Part shown: piece by piece, positions 7,765-16,279 of the stretch
How the letters are laid out: each line of letters starts with the position of its first letter
Numbering within the stretch: position 1 is the first letter of the stretch
NCBI RefSeq assembly: GCF_019049285.1
Contig: NZ_JAGMUL010000208.1
Coordinates: 1 to 64,000 of the forward strand
DNA from: Streptomyces sp. AC550_RSS872
GTDB taxonomy: Bacteria > Actinomycetota > Actinomycetes > Streptomycetales > Streptomycetaceae
DNA length: 64,000 bases
Direction of reading: 5' to 3'
Position numbers and translations under genes: made by a program
Notes under the pieces: model-generated
Told to the model about the DNA's origin: nothing
Database searches by the model: none
What the model saw: only the letters and a program-made list of their open reading frames with translations

Positions 7765-9063
7765 ATGGAGGCGATACCAACACGGGCACGTGTCCACGTC
7801 GTCTGTGTCGCCCTCGCTGCCCTGTTCTGTCTGTACCCGCTGCCGATCGGCGGCACCCCCTGGTGGGCGGTGGCCCTGCTCGCCGCCCTCTACGCCGGGG
7901 GCGAGCGGATCGCCGCCAAGTGGCGGTTCGCCGGCACCTTCTATCCCGTGCTGCTCGCCGGGGCCTTCCTCCTGCCGCCGTCCGCGGCCGCGCTGGTACC
8001 CGTGCCGGGCGCGTTGCTGTCTCCCGTCGGCCAACGACCACGCCGACTGCGCCGGTTGTGGCGGACGGCCCAGTCCGCGGTCGCCGTGTGGGCGGCCGCC
8101 CGGGTGCACGAAGCGCTCGGCGGCCGGGACGCCGTCCTCGCCTCCGACTTTCCCTACGCCCTCGCGCCCGCCGGAGCGAGCGCGCTGACGTTCTGTCTCG
8201 CCCTGACCGTCCTGGACGGCGGGATTCTCGCGCCGGCCGAGCCAGGGGGTGCCTGGCGGGGGCTGTTCCTGCGCTCGCTCGCGCCGATCGCCGTGCACGG
8301 GCTGGCCGGGCTGATGATGGCCGTGCTGTGGCGCAGTCCCTACGGCCCGGTCGCCGCGCTGCTCGTGCTGCTGCCGATGTGCGTGTCGTGGTGGGGGTTC
8401 GCCCAGTACCACCGGGAACGCGCGGCTCATCAGGCGACCATCCGCGCGCTGGTCCAGGCCGTCGACATCAAGGACGGCTACACCCGGGGCCACAGCGAGC
8501 GGGTCGGACAGGCCACGATGATGATCGCGCGTGAGCTGGGCATGGCCGACGAGCGCGTCGAGGTGCTCCGCTTCGCCGGGATCCTGCACGACGTCGGGAA
8601 GCTGGGGGTGCCGACCCGGCTGCTGCGCAAGGACGGTCCGCTCACGCCCGAGGAACGGCGCGTCATCGAACTGCATCCCGAGTACGGGCACGAGATGGTC
8701 CGGGGGATCTCCTTCCTCGGCGAGGCCCGGGCCGCCGTACTGCACCACCACGAGCGGCTGGACGGGAGCGGGTACCCCTACGGACTGACGGGCGGCCAGA
8801 TCCCGGAGTCGGCACGGGTGGTGGCCGTCGCGGACGCGTTCGACGCGATGACGTCGAACCGGTCGTACTCAAGGGCCCGGCCCGTGCCCGTCGCCCTGCG
8901 CGAGCTGGAGAGGTGCGCGGGCTCGCACTTCGACCCCCGGATGGTCACGGCCCTCGTCAGAGCCGTGGACCAGCAGGGGTGGCATCCCGCCGTGACCGCC
9001 GACGAGACGTCCGTGCCCCCGCCCCGCCCGCCCGTCTCCAGTGCCCCGGGCGCGCACCGATGA
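7765..9063 (+). CDS. membrane HD-GYP domain protein (putative cyclic-dinucleotide phosphodiesterase)
   Basis: Residues 1 to about 215 are mostly hydrophobic, giving several membrane helices. They are followed by a complete HD-GYP domain: AVDIKDGYTRGHSERV, HDVGKLG at about residue 275, and HHHERLDGSGYP at about 327-338. HD-GYP proteins hydrolyse cyclic di-GMP or related dinucleotides; all motif residues are present, so activity is plausible. The ATG at 7765 has GGGGAGGAG upstream. Its stop overlaps the start of a second HD-domain gene (ATGA). Confidence 0.9.
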   Translation: MEAIPTRARVHVVCVALAALFCLYPLPIGGTPWWAVALLAALYAGGERIAAKWRFAGTFYPVLLAGAFLLPPSAAALVPVPGALLSPVGQRPRRLRRLWRTAQSAVAVWAAARVHEALGGRDAVLASDFPYALAPAGASALTFCLALTVLDGGILAPAEPGGAWRGLFLRSLAPIAVHGLAGLMMAVLWRSPYGPVAALLVLLPMCVSWWGFAQYHRERAAHQATIRALVQAVDIKDGYTRGHSERVGQATMMIARELGMADERVEVLRFAGILHDVGKLGVPTRLLRKDGPLTPEERRVIELHPEYGHEMVRGISFLGEARAAVLHHHERLDGSGYPYGLTGGQIPESARVVAVADAFDAMTSNRSYSRARPVPVALRELERCAGSHFDPRMVTALVRAVDQQGWHPAVTADETSVPPPRPPVSSAPGAHR

Positions 9064-10301
9064 GCGGCCCGAGGCCATGCCTCCTGCTCGGTCTCGTGCA
9101 CACCGGTGCCGCCCTCCTCGTCGCCGTCTGCCTGGTCGACACCTTCGGCAGCGGCCTCGCCGAACGCGGGACGGCGCTCGCCTTCGGGATCCTCGTCACC
9201 CTCGGCGAGCTCACCCGGTGGACGGGCGCGGGAGGCAGGGAGGCCGCGCCCCTCGGAGCCGCCGCCGCGCTCTCGTACGCCCTGCTGGGGGAGAACGGCG
9301 GACACCCCACCCAGCACGGCCTCGCGCAGGTCCTCAGCGTCGTCCTCGCCGCCGCGCTCCTCGGCAGCGTGCCGCACATCGCGCGCGGCCGCCCCGTCCT
9401 CGACCACCTCGCCCGACGCGTGCTCACGGTCGGCTTCGCGGCCGTCTGCTTCCAACCGCTGTACAACCAGGGCACGTTCCACGGCTGGGGCACCGCCTAC
9501 GCCCTGCTGCTGCTCGCGATCCTCACCCTCACCGCCCTGTGCGACGCCCTGCTCGCCGCCGCGCTCGCGCACTCCCGCACCCGGTGGCCGTTCGGGCCGC
9601 TGCTGCGCGACGAGCTGCGGGCGACGCTCGGGATCGGTTCGGCCGTCTGCGCGACGGGTGCGGTGACGGCCCTCGCGGTCGCCGTGGCCGGGCTGTGGGC
9701 GCTGCCCGTCTTCTCGCTGCCCCTCCTGCTCACCCAGATGTCCCTGCGCCGGTACGCCGCCGTCCGCGCCACCTACCGGCAGACCATCGCCTCGCTCGCC
9801 CGGGCCACCGAGATCGCCGGGTACACCCCGGCCGGACATGCCCGGCGGGTGGCCGCGCTGAGCCGGGAGGTGGGGCGTGACCTGGGCCTGTCCGAGGCCG
9901 AGCTCACCGTGCTGGAGTACGCGGCCCTGATGCACGACATCGGGCAGCTCAGCCTGGTCGACCCGGTGCCGGCCGGGGCCACCGCCGTACTGCCCGTGGC
10001 GGAGCAGCGGCGGATCGCGCTGCTGGGCGGGGCCGTCGTACGGCAGACCGGGGTGAACCCGCAGGTGGCGATGGTCGTGGAGCGGCTCGCCGACCCCTGC
10101 CCGGAGCAGCCGGTCGCCGCGCGGATCGTGCGGGCGGTCAACGCCTACGAGGAGAAGACGCGCGATGCCGGGCCCGGAGGGCCGCTGAAGGCGCTGGAGG
10201 AACTGCGGCTGGGTACTGCCGGGGACTATGCGCCCGAGGTGGTGCGGTCGCTCGCACGGGTGCTGTCCAGAGACTGTCTGACCCCCCCTGTGGTTGGGTA
10301 A
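9060..10301 (+). CDS. membrane protein with a degenerate HD(-GYP) domain
   Basis: This 413-residue protein has the same architecture as its upstream neighbour: a hydrophobic N-terminal half, then an HD domain with GHARRVAAL and MHDIGQLSL at about residue 291. The later HHE...GYP motif is absent; the aligned place reads VVERLADPCPEQ. It is therefore probably a catalytically weakened paralogue that pairs with or regulates the intact protein. The start at 9060 lies inside the preceding stop codon (ATGA), so co-translation is expected. Confidence 0.87.
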   Translation: MSGPRPCLLLGLVHTGAALLVAVCLVDTFGSGLAERGTALAFGILVTLGELTRWTGAGGREAAPLGAAAALSYALLGENGGHPTQHGLAQVLSVVLAAALLGSVPHIARGRPVLDHLARRVLTVGFAAVCFQPLYNQGTFHGWGTAYALLLLAILTLTALCDALLAAALAHSRTRWPFGPLLRDELRATLGIGSAVCATGAVTALAVAVAGLWALPVFSLPLLLTQMSLRRYAAVRATYRQTIASLARATEIAGYTPAGHARRVAALSREVGRDLGLSEAELTVLEYAALMHDIGQLSLVDPVPAGATAVLPVAEQRRIALLGGAVVRQTGVNPQVAMVVERLADPCPEQPVAARIVRAVNAYEEKTRDAGPGGPLKALEELRLGTAGDYAPEVVRSLARVLSRDCLTPPVVG

Positions 10302-10410
10302 CCCATGGGTAATGAGCGCCCTTCCAGCCGTACGTGGTTGGATGCGAATGAGAGTGTGTCCGGGGGCGAGCACTAGCCAGCCCACTCCACGGAACTGGCA
10401 GGCGGGAATC

Positions 10411-11391
10411 GTGAGGATCTTCGGCAAGGGACGGCACCGGCCCTCCGCCTCCTGGCGGCAGGCCACCGACCGTGCGTTCACGTTGATCGGCGACGGCCGG
10501 TACGAGGACGCGGGCGCGCTGTTGACGCGGGCCGCCGATCTGGAGCCCTGGCTTTCGGAGTCCTGGTTCAATCTCGCGCTGCTGCACAAGTTCCGGCACG
10601 ACTGGGAGCAGGCCCGCGCGGCCGGGCTGCGGGCGGTGGCGCTGCTCGACCGGGAGACCGGGGCGCCCGACTGGTGGAACGTCGGTATCGCGGCCACCGC
10701 ACTCCAGGACTGGCCGCTGGCCCGGCGGGCCTGGCAGGCGTACGGGCTGCGGGTGCCCGGCGCCGCGACCGACTCCGGTGAGCCGGTCGGGATGGACCTG
10801 GGCAGCGCGGCCGTACGGCTGTCTCCGGAGGGGGAGGCCGAGGTCGTGTGGGGGCGGCGGCTGGACCCCGCCCGGATCGAGGTGCTGTCGATTCCGCTGC
10901 CGTCCTCGGGGCGGCGCTGGGGCGAGGTCGTGCTGCACGACGGGGTGCCCCACGGGGAGCGGACCACGTCGGCCGGGCACGCCTACCCCGTCTTCGACGA
11001 GATCGAGTTGTGGGCGCCCTCGCCGGTACCCACCTGGGTGGTCCTCCTGGAGGCTGCCACCGAGGCCGACCGGGATGCGCTTGAGCAGCTCGCTGCCGAC
11101 GCGGGGTTCGCCGCCGAGGACTGGTCCTCCTCGGTGCGGTTGCTGTGCCGGATGTGCTCGGAGTCACGGATGCCGTCGGACGAGGGTGACGGGGAGCATC
11201 TGGATCCGCACGATCACAGTGAGCCGGGGCACCCCGGGCCGCTGGGGCACCGGACGGACGGGCAGCTGTGGGTGCCGGAGCGGGAGTGCGGGGTGGCTGC
11301 GCCGGCTTCGCTGGTGAGGGGGTTGCTGGACGGGTGGGTTGCGGACAGTCCTGACTCGCGGGATTGGCGGGACTTGGAAGAGGTCTGCTAG
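10411..11391 (+). CDS. TPR-like protein of unknown function
   Basis: The 326-residue soluble protein starts with helical tetratricopeptide-like units (about residues 15-110), visible in YEDAGALLTRAADLEPW, SWFNLALLHKF and DWEQARAAGLRAVALLD. A beta-rich region of unknown fold follows. A C-terminal segment has a CRMCSES pair of cysteines and an acidic/His-rich stretch. The GTG at 10411 was chosen because the repeat region begins a few residues later; a GGCGGGA sequence lies just upstream. Function cannot be assigned. Confidence 0.75.
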   Translation: MRIFGKGRHRPSASWRQATDRAFTLIGDGRYEDAGALLTRAADLEPWLSESWFNLALLHKFRHDWEQARAAGLRAVALLDRETGAPDWWNVGIAATALQDWPLARRAWQAYGLRVPGAATDSGEPVGMDLGSAAVRLSPEGEAEVVWGRRLDPARIEVLSIPLPSSGRRWGEVVLHDGVPHGERTTSAGHAYPVFDEIELWAPSPVPTWVVLLEAATEADRDALEQLAADAGFAAEDWSSSVRLLCRMCSESRMPSDEGDGEHLDPHDHSEPGHPGPLGHRTDGQLWVPERECGVAAPASLVRGLLDGWVADSPDSRDWRDLEEVC

Positions 11392-11432
11392 TCGCCGCGG
11401 GGGCGATGCCGTCGGCAGGCTGCGGGCTGTGC

Positions 11433-11487
11433 GTGGCTGGTCGCGCTCACGCGGCGGAGCCGCATATTGACAGAGTCCCGCGCCCCT
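11433..11487. repeat. interspersed Streptomyces repeat, copy B
   Basis: The block reads GTGGCTGGTCGCGCTCACGC followed by GGCGGAGCCGCATATTGA and then CCGCGCCCC, matching copies A and D with a few changes. It occupies the gap between the TPR-like gene and def. Confidence 0.8.
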
Positions 11488-11567
11488 ATGGGACGCGTCG
11501 CCGTACCCTGTATCAGCATCACACCCCCTTTTGTTCTTTTGTTTGTGCAGGAAGGCATACGTCGGTC

Positions 11568-12218
11568 ATGGCCCAGCAGGACACCGAGCAGCAGCACGCG
11601 GGCGTGCTCCCCGTGGACGACGAGGGGTTCGTCGTCGACACCGAGGACACGGAGGAGCGCGAGAACGCCTGGCGTGAGCGCGGCATCTCGCGGCCGATCA
11701 CCGTCGTCGGGAACCCGGTGCTGCACAAGGAGTGCAAGGACGTCACCGAGTTCGGCGCGGAGCTGGACCAGCTGGTGGCGGACATGTTCGCCTCGCAGCG
11801 CACCGCCGAGGGCGTCGGTCTCGCCGCCAACCAGATCGGGGTCGATCTGAAGGTCTTCGTCTACGACTGCATGGACGACGAGGGCAAGCGGCACGTCGGT
11901 GTCGTGTGCAACCCGAAGCTGGTCGAGCTGCCCGCCGACCGGCGCCGGCTGGACGACAGCAATGAGGGCTGCCTGTCGGTGCCGACCGCGTACGCGCCGC
12001 TCGCCCGGCCCGACTACGCCGAGGTCACCGGGCAGGACGAGAAGGGCAACCCGATCAAGGTGCGTGGCACCGGGTACTTCGCTCGGTGTTTGCAGCACGA
12101 GACCGACCATCTGTACGGCTACCTCTACATCGACCGTCTCTCCAAGCGGGAGCGCAAGGACGCGCTGAGGCAGATGGCCGAGAACGAGCCCCGCTACCCC
12201 GTGGTCGCGAACGACTGA
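11568..12218 (+). CDS. def: peptide deformylase
   Basis: Peptide deformylase removes the formyl group from nascent proteins. The three family motifs are present: GVGLAANQIG, EGCLSVP (metal Cys) and QHETDHL (two metal His and the catalytic Glu). The 216-residue protein has an acidic N-terminal extension of about 50 residues beyond the catalytic core. The ATG at 11568 was chosen although the nearest GGAAGG lies rather far upstream (about 14 bp). A hairpin at 12252-12291 follows. Confidence 0.95.
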   Translation: MAQQDTEQQHAGVLPVDDEGFVVDTEDTEERENAWRERGISRPITVVGNPVLHKECKDVTEFGAELDQLVADMFASQRTAEGVGLAANQIGVDLKVFVYDCMDDEGKRHVGVVCNPKLVELPADRRRLDDSNEGCLSVPTAYAPLARPDYAEVTGQDEKGNPIKVRGTGYFARCLQHETDHLYGYLYIDRLSKRERKDALRQMAENEPRYPVVAND

Positions 12219-12251
12219 GGCATCATCCAGGACCCCACAAGTCACTTACGC

Positions 12252-12291
12252 ACGGCGCCTGTTCAGGTACACCTTCCTGACCAGGCGCCGT
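12252..12291 (+). terminator. hairpin downstream of def
   Basis: ACGGCGCCTG (12252-12261) pairs with CAGGCGCCGT (12282-12291), with a second inner stem TCAGG/CCTGA in the loop. It sits 33 bp after the def stop codon and is a good terminator candidate without a T-run. Confidence 0.65.
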
Positions 12292-12518
12292 TCGCATGTC
12301 CGTCGCACGTTCGATCCCATACAGGCAGGTAATGATCCAAATCCAGTCATAAAGAGGGAAGCTCGCGGCATCGAGGGGTAGTGAAAGAAGCAAATCCGTT
12401 CCCAAAGCAGTCAGTTATGGTGCTGAATGGAAGAGCGGGGATACGCGACGGGCGCACGCCCGGCACGGCGGGAGGGGCGTGCGCGACTGCGTGAATGGCG
12501 GCTGAGAGGAGTTTGTTC
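12292..12518 (+). other. upstream region of the terpene operon
   Basis: This gap is markedly more AT-rich at 12320-12440 than its surroundings, as expected for a promoter region. It also has an inverted GGGCGCACGCCC element at about 12447-12458. No gene is seen and no single promoter match is convincing. Confidence 0.35.
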
Positions 12519-13604
12519 GTGCATGCTTTCTCAGACAGCACCACAGCGACATCGGCGGCGGCCCCGGTTCCACCGTCGCTCTCTCTCCCGGTGATCGAAG
12601 CAGCGTTTCCCAGGCAACTCCATCCGTATTGGCCCCGGCTCCAGGAGAAGACCCGCGCCTGGCTGCTGGAGAAGCGGCTGATGCCGGCCGACAAGGTCGC
12701 AGAATATGCCGACGGCCTCTGCTACACCGACCTCATGGCCGGGTACTACATGGGCGCCGCGGACAATGTCCTCCAGGCGATCGCGGACTTCAGCGCCTGG
12801 TTCTTCGTCTGGGACGACCGGCACGACCGCGACATCGTCCACCACCGCCCGGCCGCTTGGCGGCGGCTCATGTTCCGGTTGCACGCGGCGCTGGACTCCC
12901 CCGAGGACCATCTGCACCACAAGGATCCGCTGGCCGCGGGGTTCGCGGACAGCGTGGAGCGGCTGTACGCATTTCTGCCCGGCACCTGGAACGCCCGGTT
13001 CGCCGGGCATTTCCACCTCGTGATAGAGGCCTACGACCAGGAATTCCGCAACCGTGTCGAGGGAAGGATACCGACGGTCGAGGAATATCTCGAACTGCGT
13101 CGGCTCACCTTCGCGCACGCGATATGGACCGATCTGCTGGAGCCGAGCGCCGGAACGGAACTGCCGGACTACGTGAGAAGCCACCCTGCCTTTCGGCGGG
13201 CGGCATTGCTGAGTCAGGATTTCGCCGCCTGGTACAACGATCTGTGCTCCTTGCCGAAGGAAATAGCGGGTGCGGAGGTCCACAATCTCGGAATCAGCCT
13301 CATCGCGCACAAGGGGCTGACTCTCGAAGAGACGGTGACGGAAATCAGGCGCCGGGTCGAGGACTGTGTCGCCGATTTTCTCGTGGCCGAGTGCGAGGCC
13401 CTGGAACTCGCCGACTCCCTCGCCGACGGCACGCTGCGAGGAAGGGAACTCGGCGCCGCCGTGCGTGCCTGTGTCGGCAATATGCGCAACTGGTTCAGCT
13501 CGGTCTACTGGTTCCACCACGAGTCCGGTCGCTACCGCGTCGACAGCTGGGACGACCGGTCCACGCCCCCGTACGTCACCAACGAAGCGGCAGGTGAGCT
13601 ATGA
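12519..13604 (+). CDS. epi-isozizaene synthase (class I sesquiterpene cyclase)
   Basis: The enzyme cyclises farnesyl diphosphate to epi-isozizaene, the precursor of albaflavenone. The GTG start (after GAGAGGAG) gives 361 residues, the same length as the S. coelicolor enzyme as I recall it, with near-identical stretches throughout. The aspartate-rich metal motif DDRHD is at residues 99-103, and the second Mg-binding triad lies in NDLCSLPKE (N, S, E at about 240, 244, 248). The P450 gene overlaps the stop codon (ATGA). Confidence 0.95.
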   Translation: MHAFSDSTTATSAAAPVPPSLSLPVIEAAFPRQLHPYWPRLQEKTRAWLLEKRLMPADKVAEYADGLCYTDLMAGYYMGAADNVLQAIADFSAWFFVWDDRHDRDIVHHRPAAWRRLMFRLHAALDSPEDHLHHKDPLAAGFADSVERLYAFLPGTWNARFAGHFHLVIEAYDQEFRNRVEGRIPTVEEYLELRRLTFAHAIWTDLLEPSAGTELPDYVRSHPAFRRAALLSQDFAAWYNDLCSLPKEIAGAEVHNLGISLIAHKGLTLEETVTEIRRRVEDCVADFLVAECEALELADSLADGTLRGRELGAAVRACVGNMRNWFSSVYWFHHESGRYRVDSWDDRSTPPYVTNEAAGEL

Positions 13605-14980
13605 CCGTCGAGTCCGTCCGCCCCGAGGCCGGGCCGCCCGCGACCCCCGGACTGCGTGAACCGCCCCTCGCGGGCGGGGGCGTTCCGCTTCTCGGCCACG
13701 GCTGGAAGCTGGTCCGCGATCCGCTGTCCTTCATGGCGGCCCTGCGCGACCACGGCGACGTCGTGCGGATCAGGCTCGGGCCGAAGACGGTGTACGCCGT
13801 CACCACGCCCGAGCTCACCGGCGCGCTCGCCCTGAGCCCCGACTTCGAGATCGCCGGGCCGCTGTGGGAGTCCCTGGAAGCCCTGCTCGGCAAGGAGGGC
13901 GTGGCCACCGCCAACGGCCCCCGGCACCGGCGCCAGCGGCGCACCATCCAGCCCGCCTTCCGGCTCGACGCGATCCCCGGGTACGGGCCGATCATGGCGG
14001 AGGAGGCGCGGGCGCTGACCGAGCGCTGGCAGCCCGGCGAGAGCATCGACTGCACCGCCGAGTCGTTCCGGATCGCCGTACGGATCGTCGCCCGCTGTCT
14101 GCTGCGCGGCGCGTACATGGACGAGCGGGCCGACCGGCTGTGCGCCGCCCTCGATGTCCTCTTCCGCGGGATGTACCGGCGGATGGTGATCCCACTCGGG
14201 TCGCTTTACCACCTGCCTCTGCCGGCCAACCGCAGGTTCAACGGCGCCCTGGCCGATTTTCATCTCCTGGTCGACGAGGTCGTCGCCGAACGCCGGGCAT
14301 CCGGTCAAAAGCCGGACGATTTGCTGACGGCATTGCTCCAGGCGAAGGACGAGAATGGCGACCCCATCGGGGAGCAGGAGATCCATGATCAGGTCGTCGC
14401 GATATTCACCGCGGGCGCCGAAACCGTGGCCTCCACGATCTTGTGGCTGCTCCATGTGCTCGCGGAACACCCGGAACACGCGGACAGGATCTGCGCGGAG
14501 GTCGAATCCGTCACCGGCGGCCGGCCCGTGGCATTCGAGGACGTCCGCGGGCTGAGGCACACCAACAATGTCATCGTGGAGGCGATGCGTTTACGTCCGG
14601 CGATCTGGATTCTGACACGACGGGCGGTGACCGATACATCACTCGGTGGCTATCGCATTCCAGCCGGGGCCGACATCGTCTACAGCCCCTACGCCGTCCA
14701 GCGCGATCCGCGGTCGTACGTGCGCAACCTCGACTTCGACCCCGACCGCTGGCTTCCGGAACGCGCCAAGGACGTACCGAAATACGCCATGAGCCCGTTC
14801 GGCGTCGGCAACCGCAAGTGCCCGAGCGACCACTTCTCCATGGCGATGCTGACGCTGATCACGGCGGCTCTGGCCGGCAAGTACCGCTTCGAGCAGGTGC
14901 CCGGCTCGAACGACGCGACCCGGGTGGGCATCACGCTGCACCCGCACACCCTGCTGCTGACACCGGTGGCGCGGGAGTAG
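13601..14980 (+). CDS. cytochrome P450, CYP170A-type (albaflavenone synthase)
   Basis: This P450 is expected to oxidise epi-isozizaene in two steps to albaflavenone. The 459-residue protein has the I-helix motif AGAETVAST, the ExxR motif (EAMR) and the heme loop FGVGNRKCP with the Cys ligand. It overlaps the cyclase gene by four bases. Codon 331 (14591-14593), the Leu of EAMRLRP, is TTA, the rare codon read by the bldA tRNA, so translation may depend on development. CYP170A1 of S. coelicolor also has a second farnesene-synthase activity; that cannot be judged here. Confidence 0.94.
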   Translation: MTVESVRPEAGPPATPGLREPPLAGGGVPLLGHGWKLVRDPLSFMAALRDHGDVVRIRLGPKTVYAVTTPELTGALALSPDFEIAGPLWESLEALLGKEGVATANGPRHRRQRRTIQPAFRLDAIPGYGPIMAEEARALTERWQPGESIDCTAESFRIAVRIVARCLLRGAYMDERADRLCAALDVLFRGMYRRMVIPLGSLYHLPLPANRRFNGALADFHLLVDEVVAERRASGQKPDDLLTALLQAKDENGDPIGEQEIHDQVVAIFTAGAETVASTILWLLHVLAEHPEHADRICAEVESVTGGRPVAFEDVRGLRHTNNVIVEAMRLRPAIWILTRRAVTDTSLGGYRIPAGADIVYSPYAVQRDPRSYVRNLDFDPDRWLPERAKDVPKYAMSPFGVGNRKCPSDHFSMAMLTLITAALAGKYRFEQVPGSNDATRVGITLHPHTLLLTPVARE

Positions 14981-14981
14981 C

Positions 14982-15947
14982 TCAGGCCGCTTCGGGGCCC
15001 TGGAAGGTCCGCCGGTAGGCGTTCGGGGTCGTCCCGAGGGCCCGGACGAACTGATGGCGCAGCGCGGCCGCGGTGCCGAACCCGGTTCGGCCGGCGATCG
15101 TGTCCACCGTCTCGTCCGTCGCCTCCAGCAACTGCTGGGCCAGCAGTACCCTTTGGCGCAGGATCCAGCGGTAGGGAGTCGTGCCGGTCTCCTGCTGGAA
15201 GCGGCGGGCGAAGGTGCGCGGGGACATCAGCGCACGCTCGGCGAGCTGCTCGACGGTGACCTCCTCGTCGAGGTGCCGCTCCATCCATGCCAGCACCTCG
15301 CCGACCGTGTCGCACTGGGAGCGGGGCAGCGGGCGCTCGATGTACTGGGCCTGGCCGCCGTCCCGGTGCGGCGGCACCACCATGCGCCGGGCGATCTTGT
15401 TGGCGACCTCGGGCCCCTGCTCCTGCCGCACGATGTGCAGACAGGCGTCGATGCCGGCGGCGGTGCCCGCACTGGTGATCACGGGCCCTTCGTCGACGTA
15501 CAGCACATCGGGCTCGACCATGGCCTGCGGATGCCGGACGGACAGTTCCTCGGCGTGCCGCCAGTGCACGCTGCACCGCCGTCCGTCCAGCAGTCCGGCC
15601 GCGCCCAGCACGAAGGCTCCGGAGCACACACTGAGCACCCGCGCGCCCCGCTCCACCGCCCTGACCAGGGCGTCCAGCAGCTCGGGCGGATAGTCGCGGG
15701 TGACGTACCCGCTGCCGGCCGGTACGGCGATCAGGTCGGCCTCGTCCAGCCGCTCCAGGCCGTACGGCGTCGAGACGGTGAGCCCGCCGACATGCGTGCC
15801 GAGCGTCGGCCCCTCGGCCGAGACGACCGCGAAGTCGTAGGTGGGCAGTCCCTCGTCGCTGCGGTCGATGCCGAACACCTCGCAGACGACGCCCATTTCA
15901 AAGAGATGCACACCGTCGAGGAGGACGGCGGCGACGTTCTTCAACAT
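14982..15947 (-). CDS. nrdS: GlxA-type AraC-family regulator, NrdS-like
   Basis: The 321-residue protein has an N-terminal DJ-1/PfpI-type domain (SVCSGAFVLGAAGLLDG) and a C-terminal AraC helix-turn-helix pair (TVEQLAERALMSPRTFARRF and FGTAAALRHQF). The start MLKNVAAVLL was chosen because upstream residues do not belong to the fold; the ribosome site is weak. In S. coelicolor the orthologue is nrdS, downstream of nrdAB and co-transcribed with them. Here it lies 244 bp from nrdB in the same direction. Its stop codon is one base from that of the convergent P450. Confidence 0.9.
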   Translation of the reverse strand: MLKNVAAVLLDGVHLFEMGVVCEVFGIDRSDEGLPTYDFAVVSAEGPTLGTHVGGLTVSTPYGLERLDEADLIAVPAGSGYVTRDYPPELLDALVRAVERGARVLSVCSGAFVLGAAGLLDGRRCSVHWRHAEELSVRHPQAMVEPDVLYVDEGPVITSAGTAAGIDACLHIVRQEQGPEVANKIARRMVVPPHRDGGQAQYIERPLPRSQCDTVGEVLAWMERHLDEEVTVEQLAERALMSPRTFARRFQQETGTTPYRWILRQRVLLAQQLLEATDETVDTIAGRTGFGTAAALRHQFVRALGTTPNAYRRTFQGPEAA

Positions 15948-16039
15948 GGTGCCAGTGTGCCTTGGAAGTGGCAGTAAATCGAGGGTGTGCGGCAGTCCTG
16001 CCACTGTTCGTAAGGAGCGTCCGGCGTGACAGTGGTGTC

Positions 16040-16279
16040 ATGACTACAGCACAGACAGAGACACTGCTCGCCATGGTCGTCGTGCTCGGCATGTTCGTCC
16101 TCCTGGTCCTCCCGTCAGTGATCGGGATCGTGCACGACCGGCGCATCGACCGTCAGATCAGGGAGGCCCAGGAACGCGACAGGGCTCGGACTCAGAAGTC
16201 CTCGTCCAGGTCGACGGTGCCCTCCACCGCCACCTGGTACGCCGACGGACGCCGCTCGAAGAAGTTGGTCAGCTCCTGA
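16040..16279 (+). CDS. small single-pass membrane protein, partly antisense to nrdB
   Basis: The frame encodes 79 residues: a hydrophobic helix at about residues 9-31 (LLAMVVVLGMFVLLVLP) followed by a charged amphipathic helix (DRRIDRQIREAQERDR). The last 29 codons lie antisense to the end of nrdB and look non-native, so the authentic protein may be effectively about 50 residues with a recent run-on. No strong ribosome site precedes the ATG; AAGGAG is about 22 bp away. I regard it as probably real because the helix pattern is not a shadow of any coding strand. Confidence 0.5.
   Translation: MTTAQTETLLAMVVVLGMFVLLVLPSVIGIVHDRRIDRQIREAQERDRARTQKSSSRSTVPSTATWYADGRRSKKLVSS

Noticed and set aside
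8778..10967. Very long open frame on the minus strand opposite the two HD-domain genes
   Set aside because: It is a GC-bias shadow of the plus-strand genes, with no domain and Arg/Pro/Gly-rich composition.
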